Shown: positions 19,484 through 31,400 of the stretch, piece by piece
How positions within the stretch are numbered: position 1 is the first letter of the stretch
How the letters are laid out: every line of letters begins with the position of its first letter
Assembly: GCF_032452875.1 (NCBI RefSeq)
Contig: NC_083880.1
Location: forward strand, 55,130,829-55,194,828
Source of the DNA: Bos javanicus
Lineage: Eukaryota > Chordata > Mammalia > Artiodactyla > Bovidae
DNA length: 64,000 bases
Direction: 5' to 3'
Position numbers and translations under genes: made by a program
The notes under the pieces: model-generated
Databases searched by the model: none
What the model saw: the letters and a program-made list of their open reading frames with translations, nothing else
What the model was told of the DNA's origin: nothing

Positions 19484-22400
19484 GTGAGTGGCCGCGCCGC
19501 CGAGCGACTGTGTGTGTTCCCCAGCCGGGAGTCCAGGAAGTTGTCGGGCTGGCAGGACGCGGAGGTCATGAGCTCTGCCGGTGCGTTTCTGCCCCGGTCC
19601 GGGCCGGTCCCGGGCCTGTATGTGCTCGAGTGTTGCGTGATGTGGCTGCGGGGGCCTCTTAGCTGTGCCGGGCTTGGCTTCTACTCTCCACTTTACGTTG
19701 GGGAACTTTCTCTGTCGGGACTTCTGCCGAGTGGGCCCTCTCCTCTCCTCCTGGCCTTGTGTGTCCCTGCCCGGTGCCCCCACAGTGGACAGCAGTAGCA
19801 GCTGGCGCTCTGGGGACAACTTGCTGGGTTATTCACTCTGGGCCGGTGATTTCCCCATGCTTGGCTCTTCTCTCCCTGGTTTCTGGAATCAGGCATATGG
19901 TTTGTGTCCTCACTGAACTCTTCTGCTCTGTTACTGGGCTGGTCTGTGATTGGTGTCCCCTTCTGGTGGTCTAGGGACCCCCTTTCCCGGTGAGGTCAGG
20001 GGAGTGACGCCCCCTCCGTGAGGCTGGGCAAGCCTGCGTGGAAAGCATTTGCTCCCCTGCTGACACCAGGATGGCAGAGTTCCCAGGTGAGCTTGTAGGG
20101 ATCCCGGGGCACACACCCTTCCTGGTCACAGCCCTTGCCTCACGCGGCTCCTGCAGTCGTTTTTCAGCACTTCCCGTAGTGGCCGTGTGGTTCTGCACGG
20201 AGTCCTCACTTGGGGGACGCCCGGCTACTTTGATTGTTACCGATGCAGTCAGCGGTGGGCTGGGGCTCCCTGGTCAGTGAGTCCTTTGGAGGTACAGATG
20301 GCGTAGGAGGACAGGCAGCGTCTCGGAACCCATCTTCTGTCCTCTGGGCAGCTTTTTAAGGCTTTCTAGGTCCCCATGGCATTAAGTGTGTCCCATTGCT
20401 TTCTTTCGGGCTTCCTGGGCAGAGAGAACCCCAGCACTGGAGGCTCCCAGTCTCTGCTTCCATCCCTGGCCTCGCCTGCGTGGACGCAGAGCGCTCCTCC
20501 CCTGCCGTGTAGTAACATGTGCTGGCGGCAGGAGTAGTGGAAACAGCACCGCCTGTGTGTGCGTCCCCTCGTGCTTTCTGAAGCAGCCGTTGGTCACCTT
20601 GAGAGGATTTCAGCGTCTTAGAAGGAAGGTCTTGCTTGTCACAGTGCCGTGAGGTTTGGAGCGGTGGCGGCACCTGGCAGGGATCTGATTTCACACCACT
20701 TCAGGGAGGAGGCAAGGTTCCAGCCAAGAGTGCTGTGTTTGGGGGTGGTCGTGAGGGCTGCCCTGCTCCCAGAAGGAGGTGATGTAAAATAGGTACCTGA
20801 GAGGTGCAGGGTGCCTCTTACAACACGCTTTGTTTTTGAGTTTGTAGGAGGGTTTCATTAAAGGTTCTGTTTTGCTCATTATGTGTATTTTGACCTTTTA
20901 GTGGAAAATATGTTTGATCTTTAGTGATGCTTAAAAAAGAGAAGTCATAGTGGTAGCAGGTTATGTAAAACGTCAAAATACTTTTCAGTTACTCATTAAA
21001 GTATCTTCTCAGTGGTCCTCAGCGCCTGCCCCACTCTTGGCCAGGACAGTTCCCTGCATGACGCTTTTGTTCTGAAAACTGTCAGTGAAGTTTGTGAGTC
21101 AGTGGAGCTGGTGAGGCTGGCGCTGTGCCTGGGGAGGAGGCCCCCCGGGGCACTCGTGTGATGCCTGTAGGTGTGGCGGTTTGGGGCTGACTGGATCCCC
21201 TCGCCTCTGCATAGGTGCAGCCTGCACTGCCTGCCGCCTTCTGGGGGAGGAAGCTGTGGTTCTGAAAGGGCGCCTCTGTCAGCTCTGTCATGATTGACCC
21301 TGGACGCACTTTCATCTCCTGTTCTACCGGCGGTGTTAAGGATGTCTGCATGTGACAAGTAGGCGACTCCTTGAAGAAAACTGTAAAAGCGCTGACTCTT
21401 TGCATGAGTTCTCATGAGTCTTTGCGGTAGTCCCGTGTGTGCGTGTGTGTGTGTGTGTGAGCAGAGAACAGCTCATGTTGACATTTGGGTGACAAATGTG
21501 GAGAGCTGTGCTTTAAAGGGGCCAAATGCTTTCTAGAAAATAAAAAACTCACATCCATTTCTTCATGCTTCCCCTACCCCCACAGTCGATCCACTAATTT
21601 GGAGCTCTGATTAATAAAAGCAGGAGCAGAAAAAGCATAGTTAAAACTATTATCAGTTTCCCACAACAAAGTACTTTCTTTTAAATAATACAAATTAATT
21701 CTATAAATCAAAGTGAAAGATTATGAATATTCTAGTTACCTCATGTAATTGAGCGATCGGAAGATACTAAGTTCTACTTGAGGTCTCCTGTTTATTGAAA
21801 GCTGTCATCATAAAAATGTATAAAGCGGAGGTGGAATTAACTTGTGAAAATAGCTATCGCTTGGCTGATAATACACTCTGGTTAGTACTCAGGGGTTAGG
21901 GGTGGGCAGGGTTTTCAAAGCTACACATAGGTGTCAAGTGAAGTAACAAACTGTTGGCAATTGGAGTATGGGCGAGAGAGGCCTGCCCCGCCGTCGGGGG
22001 GTGGTGGTGGTGGAAACAGGGACAGAGGCTTCACTGAGTCCCTGAGGGCCGGCAGGCCTTGCGTGTCTCATCCTCCCAGCCCACTGTGAGCTCCTGTTGA
22101 ATTTGGTTTCAGCAGATTCAGTTATGATGTCTTTGTCAGGATGGTTTTGTAAAGAGACGTTGATGTTATTATGATTAATTTACTTGTTTGAAGGTACCAG
22201 AGTCTCAGTTTTAATCTGCTGTGGGGAATATTGAGAACATGTAAGTCTTCAGAGAGATTGTTGCAGCAAAGGCGGTGGTCCCAAGAACAGTGAAGAGCAC
22301 TAGTTAGTTCTGTACGGCTTAGAGTAGTCATAACATAAAAGTAATATTATGATTATGGTTGAAAGGAGAGAAAAGTGATATGACACCAAAATTATCATGT

Positions 22401-25400
22401 GCGCAAATGGTTTTAAGAGATCTTTTCGGATAGGTGTTACGTTAGAGATGCTCGTTTCTAAAGGTTATCTTTCGTTGGCAAGTTTGCATTTTCAGTAGTG
22501 TGTGTCTCTGTCTGTTCTGCTTTCACGGAGAGTTTGTCCTCCTGTGATGCTCAGGTTTGGCTGAAGTACAGTTCTCATTCCAGGAGAGAACGCCTTTCCT
22601 CCATACCCTGGCTTCGGGACGATTGCATGGGGCTGACTTAAGATAAGCAGTCTTGAGGTGGCTGCGCTTGGAAAGACGAGATCTAGGGTAGGGTTCCCAT
22701 CCTTGGTGAATGGAACTGTTGGATGGTGGGGAAAGAGGAAGAGTCTGGGGGCCAACTGCTGTGTAGACTGGGTTGAGTTCCGGGATGGCGGACCCTGAGC
22801 AGGATGGTAGGGCTTGAGGCTCAGGATGTTCTGGTGGCCGACTTCTGCAGAAGTGTTTGGCACAAGGGATAGCCTTAGGTGTTTATATGTTGTCACTTGA
22901 GGGCACTCTTCACCTGGGACAGAATACATGGTTCTGGGGGCCTCCGTTTCCCCAGGTAGAAAGTGGGCTTGACCCTGTTGTGAAGGCTGTGAAACTGCAT
23001 TGGGATGAACCGTGCACGTCTGTCAAGAGGTGTTTATTCACATGCTGTCTCAGCTCCCTGGCCTTTGTCATCAGCTTCAATCAGTACTTCCTATGGATGT
23101 AGCCGAGTCTACAGGATGGCTTTATTCCCATCAAAACTGCGCCCAGATGGGATAGGTTCTCAGCACCCGGGGAGCCTGGTTCTGATGCTCTGCTCAGCGA
23201 CAGAAGAGGTGATGTCTCTGAGTCACTTCCCCACTGCCAGCTTTGGGGAGGCCCTCAGTGGACAACAGGTGGTCCCTGCTCCTCGCTCTCTGCCCCACCT
23301 TCTGTCCTGGCTGTCCCTATCTCTTTAGTGTGGACATAGCTGTTTTGGTGATGTGGTCTGGGATGATGTCCCATGCCCATGTGGGTGTCTTTGGACTGAT
23401 GATCCTCACATTTTAGCAGCAACCAGGAAAGGTACCCCCAGGCCTTCTGGGGATGTCTCTTCCCACTGCTCACTGTGCTCCAGGGCAGTGAACCCTGCCC
23501 TAGTCTTGGAGTCACCAGAGTCTGAGAAGTTTGACAACAGTCAGTCCTGCTGCAGGAGGGGTGAGCCCTTATCTGTTAGGGCTCTGGAAGGAAGCATTGA
23601 GGAAGATGGTCTTCTGGCTGGTGGGTGGCCATCCTGTCTCCCTGGACTGTGGGGGTGGAGCCTGGGCTCCTCAGATACCTTCACAGTTGCTGACCGGTGG
23701 GCGCTGGGCCCCCAGCGATGGGGTGGGATCAGAACAGGACTGGCCGGTTCTGCCCTGCCCTAGCTCAGGAGGTGGCAGTGGGAGAGAGCAGTAGGGGCGG
23801 GTGCACCTGTTTGTTTCTTTGAAATCGTAATGAGATGACGGTGGTTCTGACGTGCTTCTTGAGCCCATTGCAGTGTGTAAATGTAAGCTTTCCTCATCTT
23901 AAGTGATAGGTCTGAGGAAAGCTTTTTTATAAATCACTAGTTGCGTGTGAGTTGATCAAAACATAATTAAAACTGTTTTTGAAAATCTTGAAGCAGAGAT
24001 TTGAAAGGACTCTGGAGAAACTTGCCTGAGCTTTGGGGTAATTTGCATCGTTCTCAGAAGCACTTTTCCTGGTCTTCAAGTTGATAACGAGCAGGAGACT
24101 CAAGTTTTCCAGGTTGTCTTGACTGACTCAGTTGCTGCTTGGGGCTCTCACCTCTGAGATTTGTCTTTGGCTGGAGGTTGGCAGCCTATTATTTAATCAG
24201 GCTTTTGATAGTAACAGGACAAACTGAGAAAGAAAAACAAGGGAGAGGGGAGCTGTCTGCAACAGGACCCTCCGTCCTGTGTGCTGTGTGCCTGGCAGGT
24301 GACTGCGTTGCGCTGTTTCGTTTCGGGCCTGAGGGGTCATGGCTCCTGGTCTGTAAATTACAAACACTGCACTTCAGACCATCTTAGAATAATTGCTCTT
24401 TAACGCCGAGTGAAATAGATTAAGTGCTATAAAATTATGTTTGAAAATTGGAAACTTTGTATTTCTAGGATAGGGCCATGCAAGCTTTAAATTAACAGTT
24501 TTGAATTTTACATATCCTCAAATAGCTATGCCAAGAAATTAAAACCTTCAGAAGACAAAATTGTCCACAATTTAGATTCCTCCCTTGCTCCCAGGTTGAG
24601 AAGCGCATGGATGCCACACCTGTTTCTTGTCTGGCTGCCCGCCTGGCTGCGCTGCTGCTTGGGGGTGGGTGGAGGCCGTGCGTGGGTGGAAGGGGGAGCC
24701 CCCCACCCTCCCAGCGTGGGCTTCCTGATGGACGTGACGCAGGCCTGTGAGCGCAGAGCCCCTCTGCAGCCCTGTGGGCCTGTGAAGCTGGGTCGGACAT
24801 TTGTCCTTCCCTCCCGAAGTTAGAGCCTGGATGGGACCTTTCTTTGTTTTCCATGTGGCCTGGGAGGATGGGACATGCCTGCTGATGTTGAGCCCCAAAC
24901 TTGGGAGGTACGTGACCAGGTGAAGAGGAGGGTGCAGGGGGTTGGTGCTGATGCTGGGGAACCTGTGTCCTGGAGGGCTTGGTATCATCTGAGTATCGTC
25001 CCGCTCCAGAGATGGGGAAATCCTAAAACAGTTCTTCAAATTGGATGTTGGATTTCAGAACTTGGGGGCAAGTGGTAAGAAGGTTCTACCTCGTGAGTGA
25101 CTTGTTTTGGGGGTTAGTGGCCTGAGTGGACACTGAATGGACAGGGCAGGACTCAGAGACCTCAGCCCCCTCCCCAGTGCTGGGCATGGCCGGCCTGCTG
25201 GTCAGGCAGAAAGAGGCCGGTGGGATCAGCAAGGAGGCCGTGGGCTTTGGGGAGGAAGTGTATACTGTGCTTACACCTGAGTCTCGGGGTCGGGGGGAGA
25301 AGGCAGCTTTTCTGCTCTTTGTGCTGAAGTACGTGGACAGCCACTCAGGAAAGGTGTTTAAAGGAGTTTATACAGCTCTCACAGTGGGCTCATAGACATG

Positions 25401-28400
25401 AAGTTTATTCAGATGGACGCCAGGCGTTAGTGAGCTTGGCACGAAAGAGACAGGCCTGTGTCGAGCCTGTTTGATCTTGTAAAAATGCTGTAAAATAGTA
25501 GCGTCGTACGTATCAAGGTGACGATTCGAAGAGTTAAAAAGGAATATGTTCTTGATTTTTTAAAAATAAATATGTTATACAAATTGTTGGTCACTTGAAA
25601 ATGATTTCTTTACCCACCTGTTTTTTCAGATCATAAAATTAGTTTTATTCATTATAGGAAGTTTGGAAAGAAAGGGAAAGTGTAAGGAGGGAAAAAGACG
25701 TCACTTGTAACCTCACTTGTCAGCCAGGTCTCATTTTGGCGATGTCATCTCAGCCCGTGTTGGGTGCAGAAGTGCTTCTAACTTTTGCGGAACTGGGGTC
25801 ACCCCATAAGGGCCACCTTCTCCTGCCTGTTTTGGGTTGGCTCCCACCCCTCGGTGGTCTTTGACTTTCCCTTTGTCCACCTGGTGCCCCTTTGCCTCGG
25901 GCCAGCACTTCATCTCAGCGCCGTGACACCTGCGGTGCTCATGTCCACTGGTCTATCGTGGCCGTCCCGTGTCCACTCTGTGTGCGCCTGCTGTGCTGAA
26001 CATTTTCAAGTCTTTGATACTGGTGTCCTTTGAAGGACTCAACTGTTTATGCTTTTAAAACCGTGGTGTTTAGAAACGTGGCCAAAATGTGACTTTTTAG
26101 AAACCAGCAGTGTTCTAAAGATTTTCTTTAGCAAGTTGTATCTGGTTTCATGTCTGGATTGTTAAACCATGTGAGGGTAATTAAGCCCTTGGTTGATGGA
26201 GGTGTTGGTGGAGACCGTGTCCTGCTTTCCAGGCATGGACTGAGCCAGTGAGCCAGGCTGCTGTGGATGCCGGCTGGAGGCTGGGGCCCCAGACCCACAG
26301 AGCCCCTGCTGTTGGGGGCTTGGTTTTGCGGGTTTCTCACCCCAGGTTGATGGAGTGGACAAGGGACCAGAAGGCCTTCCGAGCAGGCAGTTGAGGCCTG
26401 GGTGGTGAGAAGGGAGCTGCATGCTGCCGGGTACCTGGCTTCAGGAGAGGAAGGGGCCAGTGCAGGGACTTAAGAGCAGGTCAGGGAGGAGAGCCCAAGT
26501 TGGGGGAGCCATGGGAACTGGCTGGGGGCCGGCTGGTCACAGAGCTGTGCATTCAGAAGTGCTAGGGGTTGAGTTGATTCCAGGGTCCTCAGCAGGGTGG
26601 TGGTCGGATCTGAGCTGTGTATGGGAGCACTTTCTGTGTGTGGGATACAGGGGTGAGGTAGGTAGAGGCAGCTTGGCCAGCAGGGGTTGGTGGTGGCCAG
26701 GGCAGCGTCCAGGCCTACGCAGGTAGTCGGGCCTGGGACGCCAGTGTCGACACGGAGCATGGTGGACCTACTGATAGTTTGGAGGTCAGGGGTAAGGACA
26801 GGGCATCCTGGGGGGAGTGAGGTTGGGGACTGGGGTGGCATGAAAGAAGGTGGAACATTCCCTGGGGGCCAGTGGCGGTGGGCACAAGTGTGCTTGTTTG
26901 GACATGTTAAATTTGAGATGCCTGTTTGTGGAGGAAACGGAGGGAGTTGAATATAAGCAGAAGATTGAGGGAGAGGTCGGAAGAGGTCAGAATTTGGGAG
27001 TCGTGGTGTTTGATGGAATTTTTCATCGTGGGGTCACCCCCACGGGAGCCTCAGTGCAGATCCAGAGAGAGAGGGCTACCTTCTGGGAGAAGGTGGAGAG
27101 GGGCAGACCCTGCTAGGCAGAGGGTGAGGAGGAAGGGGGGTGTCTGAATGCTGCCAGCCCTTCTGGGGAGAGTATTTTGTGATGTTGGACCTTGTCACTG
27201 GGGAAGTGCTGTCCACTGGCCTCTCTGCCTTATTATGAAGACCCTTTAGAATGAATGTCAGTGCTCTCCTTGTGGGGCTCGAGTCAGTGAGCCCAGGTGT
27301 GTGCAGTCCTTGACTCCTGCCACATGCCAATGGGTAGGCATCTGTAGGTCTTCAGGGGCCTGTCCGTTTCTGGAGCTGGTGGTCCCCTGCAGATGACCTC
27401 CTTTGAAGATGCTGAGACTGGAGGTGAGTCGCTTTTCAAGGACCTAATGGCCACTTACCAAGGGGCTGGGCATCCAGGGTGCTGCCCTCCTTACAGTACG
27501 CCCTCTGGGCTGTGCCCACTGGAGCGGCTGGTGTTTGGGACCAGGCTTTGTGCAGGGAAAGTCCGCATGTGGAGAGGCTGTCCCAGGGAGCATGCTCGCC
27601 TCCTGTCTGGAGAGCAGGTGTGGCAGGGCGTGGAGTGCCCGGCTGTGGGCTTCTCCTGGTGCCAGGAACTGTGCTCCATGGTCCTGGCTTTGAAAGGCCC
27701 CTCACAGCCCCTGCAAGTGCTCTGGTTGAGGCCACCCTGCTGACTGGGAGGGTGAGCGGTCAGGAGGCACCCTGGCCTCGAGGGGCAGAGGCCGTGGCTC
27801 CTCCGGCTGGGCCCTGAAGGCATAGAGCTGTCTCGGTGGACAGTCAGTGACCCTATTCGTGGCCCCGCAGGCCAGGTTGGTGGTTCCAGAGCTTGGCCGC
27901 TCATCGATCAGCAAGCATGAACTGAGCACCAAGTTCAAGTCCGACCTGGTGCTGAAGCAGGACTGTCCTGCCCTCGGGGATGGGCGGGGAATGGCTAAAC
28001 CTCTGCAGGTCAGTGGGGGTGGGGCGAGTGGAACGTCATTTCTGAGTTGCCGTGTCATTAGTCACTCCCTCCCTTGGTGTAATTTCTCAAAATAGGCTTT
28101 CTGCCTGTTCTGTTCAGTTCTGGATGCACCGCAGTTCCCTCTGCTGCTTTGGACTGATTAGATAACAAGTCAGGTTTCATGCCGCTTAGTGACGTGTTTT
28201 GCAGTTAAACTCAGTTCAGAATGTCCACCTTGAAAGTCCTCGGGTGATGAAGACAGCCTCCAGCTGGGCCACGGGAATGATGGGCAAAGAGCTGGTTAGG
28301 GATCGTGTGGGTCCAGGCAAGGCTGCCAACCTCTGTGTGCCTTGGCAGCCTGGCCTGGGCCCTCGTGGGCCGACGGCTTTCCTTCCACGCTGAGCAGTTG

Positions 28401-31400
28401 GGAAACCACACGCCTCTGTGAATGTCTCTGAGGCTGCGCTTGGGGGTAGTGTTGGCTTGGTGACCTTGGGGACTGCCGGCCTGCTGGGGACCTGCCACCC
28501 TAGAGAGAAGTGTCCTGTCCCGGCCTAGCCTCAGCAAGGTGAGACAGGCCGTGCGGGGACGCGTGGGCACAAGCAGAGCTGAGCATCTGGGCTCCATTCC
28601 CTGGGTCAGCACGGTTGGCCAGCACGAGTACCCCGTGTGCAGGGAGAGGGGTCCCAGGGTGAGCCCACTTCCATGGCTGTGCAGGGACACTGCTGGGATC
28701 AGTGTGTTCCCCCCTGTCGTGTGTCGTGTGTTCCTTTACTTGAGGGCAGTTGTCCAGAGGATGGGCTTTAACCCTCTGAAGGTGTGGCTTCTGAACCCCG
28801 GCCCCCAGCAGAGCAGGCCCTTCCTCAGGACCATGGGTCTCTCCCTGAGGCTTGTCTCGAGGAGCCGCAGCCAGCAGGGCAGGTGGTCTGAGTCTGTGTA
28901 GGTGGGACTTCCTGGGAATTACCCGTGGGGCTCATCAGTGAAGCAGGGCGCCTGGGCCTTGCTCTGCCTCGACTTCCGCATTGGCATGGCGCTCATGTGG
29001 GGAGTCCCGGAGACCTGGGGTGTTTGTGGACAGTCCATTGTTTAGCAGACTGGCCGAAACTTCAGGAAGCATTGGTTGAGACAGAAACCAGTGGAGGGCA
29101 GGATGTGTGTTTGGATATGAGGTGTGTAGAGTTGAATTAGTCACAGTCTCCGGTCGTTTACCAGTTAAATAATCACCTGTGACAACCCTGGCAGGACACC
29201 TGGGTCCCTGCCTGCCTCCCGTGTACCTGTCGGGACCCTACCTCCCCAGCCGCAGCAGCCCGTGTCCCCACTTGTGGTCACCACACCCTCGTTTTCCCCT
29301 CCTACCCGCTTGGGGCACCTTGCTATATGTAGCCGAACCATGTGTTGGATTTTGTTGTCACTCTGTAGGGAGAGCCGTGCCGTGGGCCATTTTCTGGGAC
29401 CTTGGGTGTTATGGTGCAGGGGTGCTCCTCCTGTAGGGTGGGTGGTGTTTTGTTGCATGGGGACCCTTGCCCCGGTCTCCAGTAGGGGAGCAGGGGACAC
29501 AGGCCTGTTGTGAGAGGAGTTGTCATCCAGGAAGCATTGCCACTTCCCAGCAGCGTGTGGGACATCCTGCGAGCAGGCCAGTGACTCCCTTAGGAAAGGC
29601 ACGTGCTTGGTTCCAGAAGTTTGAGTTTGGGTCGTCTACCATATGAGTGTGAGTCAGGAAGTAGCTTCAGGGCTGGGACCTAGAAAGGTGTTCTTAAAAG
29701 GGGGATTGCTCTTCACACCACAGGGACGGTGTGCTCACCTGGTTTGGGGGAGGGTAGGATAGCCGGGAGAAGAGAAGCTGCCAGAGACGGGTTCTGGGTG
29801 TTGTGACCCCTGGAAGGTGAAACAGGTGGAGTCCTCGAAGGATGCTGTGGAGGAGAGAGGGCAGCATGCGTTCCAGCCAGTGGACTGCCAGGGGATTCCT
29901 GCAACCTCCTGTCCATCTACTCTCTCCTCCTCTTGTGAGCTTAGTACCTCTTAGGTTCCTTTACTCTTGGTTTAGAGGGTCTTGGTATGGGAGGAGATTG
30001 TTCCACTATCAGCCAGTCACTCAGAGGCTGTTTCGCAGGTGGGGTTTGGGGCTCTACCCTGGACTGTCCAGTTCAGTTCAGTTCAGTCGCTCAGACGGGT
30101 CTGACTCTTTGCGACCCTATGAATTGCAGCATACCAGGCCTCCCTGTCTATCACCAACTGCCAGAGTTTACTCAAACTCATGTCCATCAAGTCGGTGATG
30201 CCATCCAGCCATCTCATCCTCTGTTGTCCCCTTCTCCTCCTGCCCCCAATCCCTCCCAGCATCAGAGTCTTTTCCAGTGAGTCAACTCTTCGCATGAGGT
30301 GGCCAAAGTATTGGAGTTTCAGCTTTAGCATCAGTCCTTCCAGTGAACACCCAGGACTGATCTCCTTCAGAATGGACTGGTTGGATCTCCTTGCAGTCCA
30401 AGGGACTCTCAAGAGTCTTCTCCAACACCACAGTTCAGAAGCATCAATTCTTCGGTGCTCGGCTTTCTTCACAGTCCAACTCTCAGCAAAGAAGTACAGA
30501 AGGCAAACTAGCACACGGAGAGACGCTCCGCATAGTATGTCATCAGGGAAACCCCAATCAAAGCAACGAGATGCTACCACACTCCACACAGAAAGGCCGA
30601 AACCCAGAACACTGACACCACCGAGTGCTGGGGAGGGTGTGGGGCAACAGGAGCTTGATCCCCACGGGCGGGCGTGTGGGATGCACAATCCATACATGAC
30701 CACTGGAAAAACCATAGCCTTGACTAGACGGACCTTTGTTGGCAAAGTAATATTTCTGCTTTTTTAATATGCTATCTAGGTTGGTCATAATTTTCCTTCC
30801 AAGGAGTAAGCGTCTTTTACTTTCATGGCTGCAATCACCATCTGCAGTGATTTTGGAGCCCCCAAAAATAAAGACTGTTTCCACTGTTTCTCCATCTATT
30901 TCCCATGAAGTGATGGGACCAGATGCCATGATCTTCGTTTTCTGAATGTCGAGCTTTAAGCCAACTTTTTCACTCTCCTCTTTCACTTTCTTCAAGAGGC
31001 TCTTTAGTTCCTCTTCACTTTCTGCCATAAGGGTGGTGTCATCTGCATCTCTGAGGTTATTGATATTTTTCCTGGCAATTTTGATTCCAGCTTGTGCTTC
31101 TTCCAGCCCAGCGTCTCTCATGATGTACTCTGCATAGAAGTTAAATAAGCAGGGTGACAATATACAGCCTTGACGTACTCCTTTTCCTATTTTGAACCAG
31201 TCTGTTGTTCCATGTCCAGTTCTAACTGTTGCTTCCTGACTTGCATATAGGTTTCTCAAGAGGCAGGTCAGGTGGTCTGGTATTCCCATCTCTTTCAGAA
31301 TTTTCCACAGTTTATTGTGATCCACACACACACAGTCAAAGGCTTTGGCATAGTCAATAAAGCAGAAATAGATGTTTTTCTGGAACTCTCTTGCTTTTTC

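Larger units (their letters stand above)
16600..19650. promoter_or_regulatory. Main CpG island over TAF4 promoter and exon 1
   Basis: GC content and CpG frequency rise sharply from about 16,600 and are extreme between 17,260 and 19,490, then fall back within about 150 bases of the exon 1 donor. The island covers the 5' flank, likely transcription start region and all of exon 1. This is the usual arrangement for a constitutively expressed basal transcription factor gene. Runs of CCCG units occur at 17,591-17,624 and 18,105-18,132. Boundaries were judged by eye and no CpG ratio was computed. Confidence 0.9.
19484..30065 (+). other. TAF4: TAF4 intron 1, repeat-poor proximal 10.6 kb
   Basis: From the exon 1 donor (GTGAGT) to the first BovB there is essentially no recognisable ruminant LINE or SINE, in contrast to the flanks. 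It contains a (TG)n tract at 21,434-21,459, an AT-rich block at 21,540-22,480 and a stem-loop at 23,885-23,924. Open frames are short and unremarkable. The low insertion density suggests regulatory content but does not prove it. Confidence 0.6.

Noticed and set aside
17809..19569. Long minus-strand open frame (586 codons) opposite TAF4 exon 1
   Set aside because: Stop codons are rare by chance in extreme GC. The peptide is Gly/Arg/Ala low-complexity with no recognisable domain and mirrors the conserved TAF4 coding strand.
21434..21459. (TG)n as a Z-DNA regulatory element
   Set aside because: Short dinucleotide tracts are common in introns and nothing nearby supports a function.
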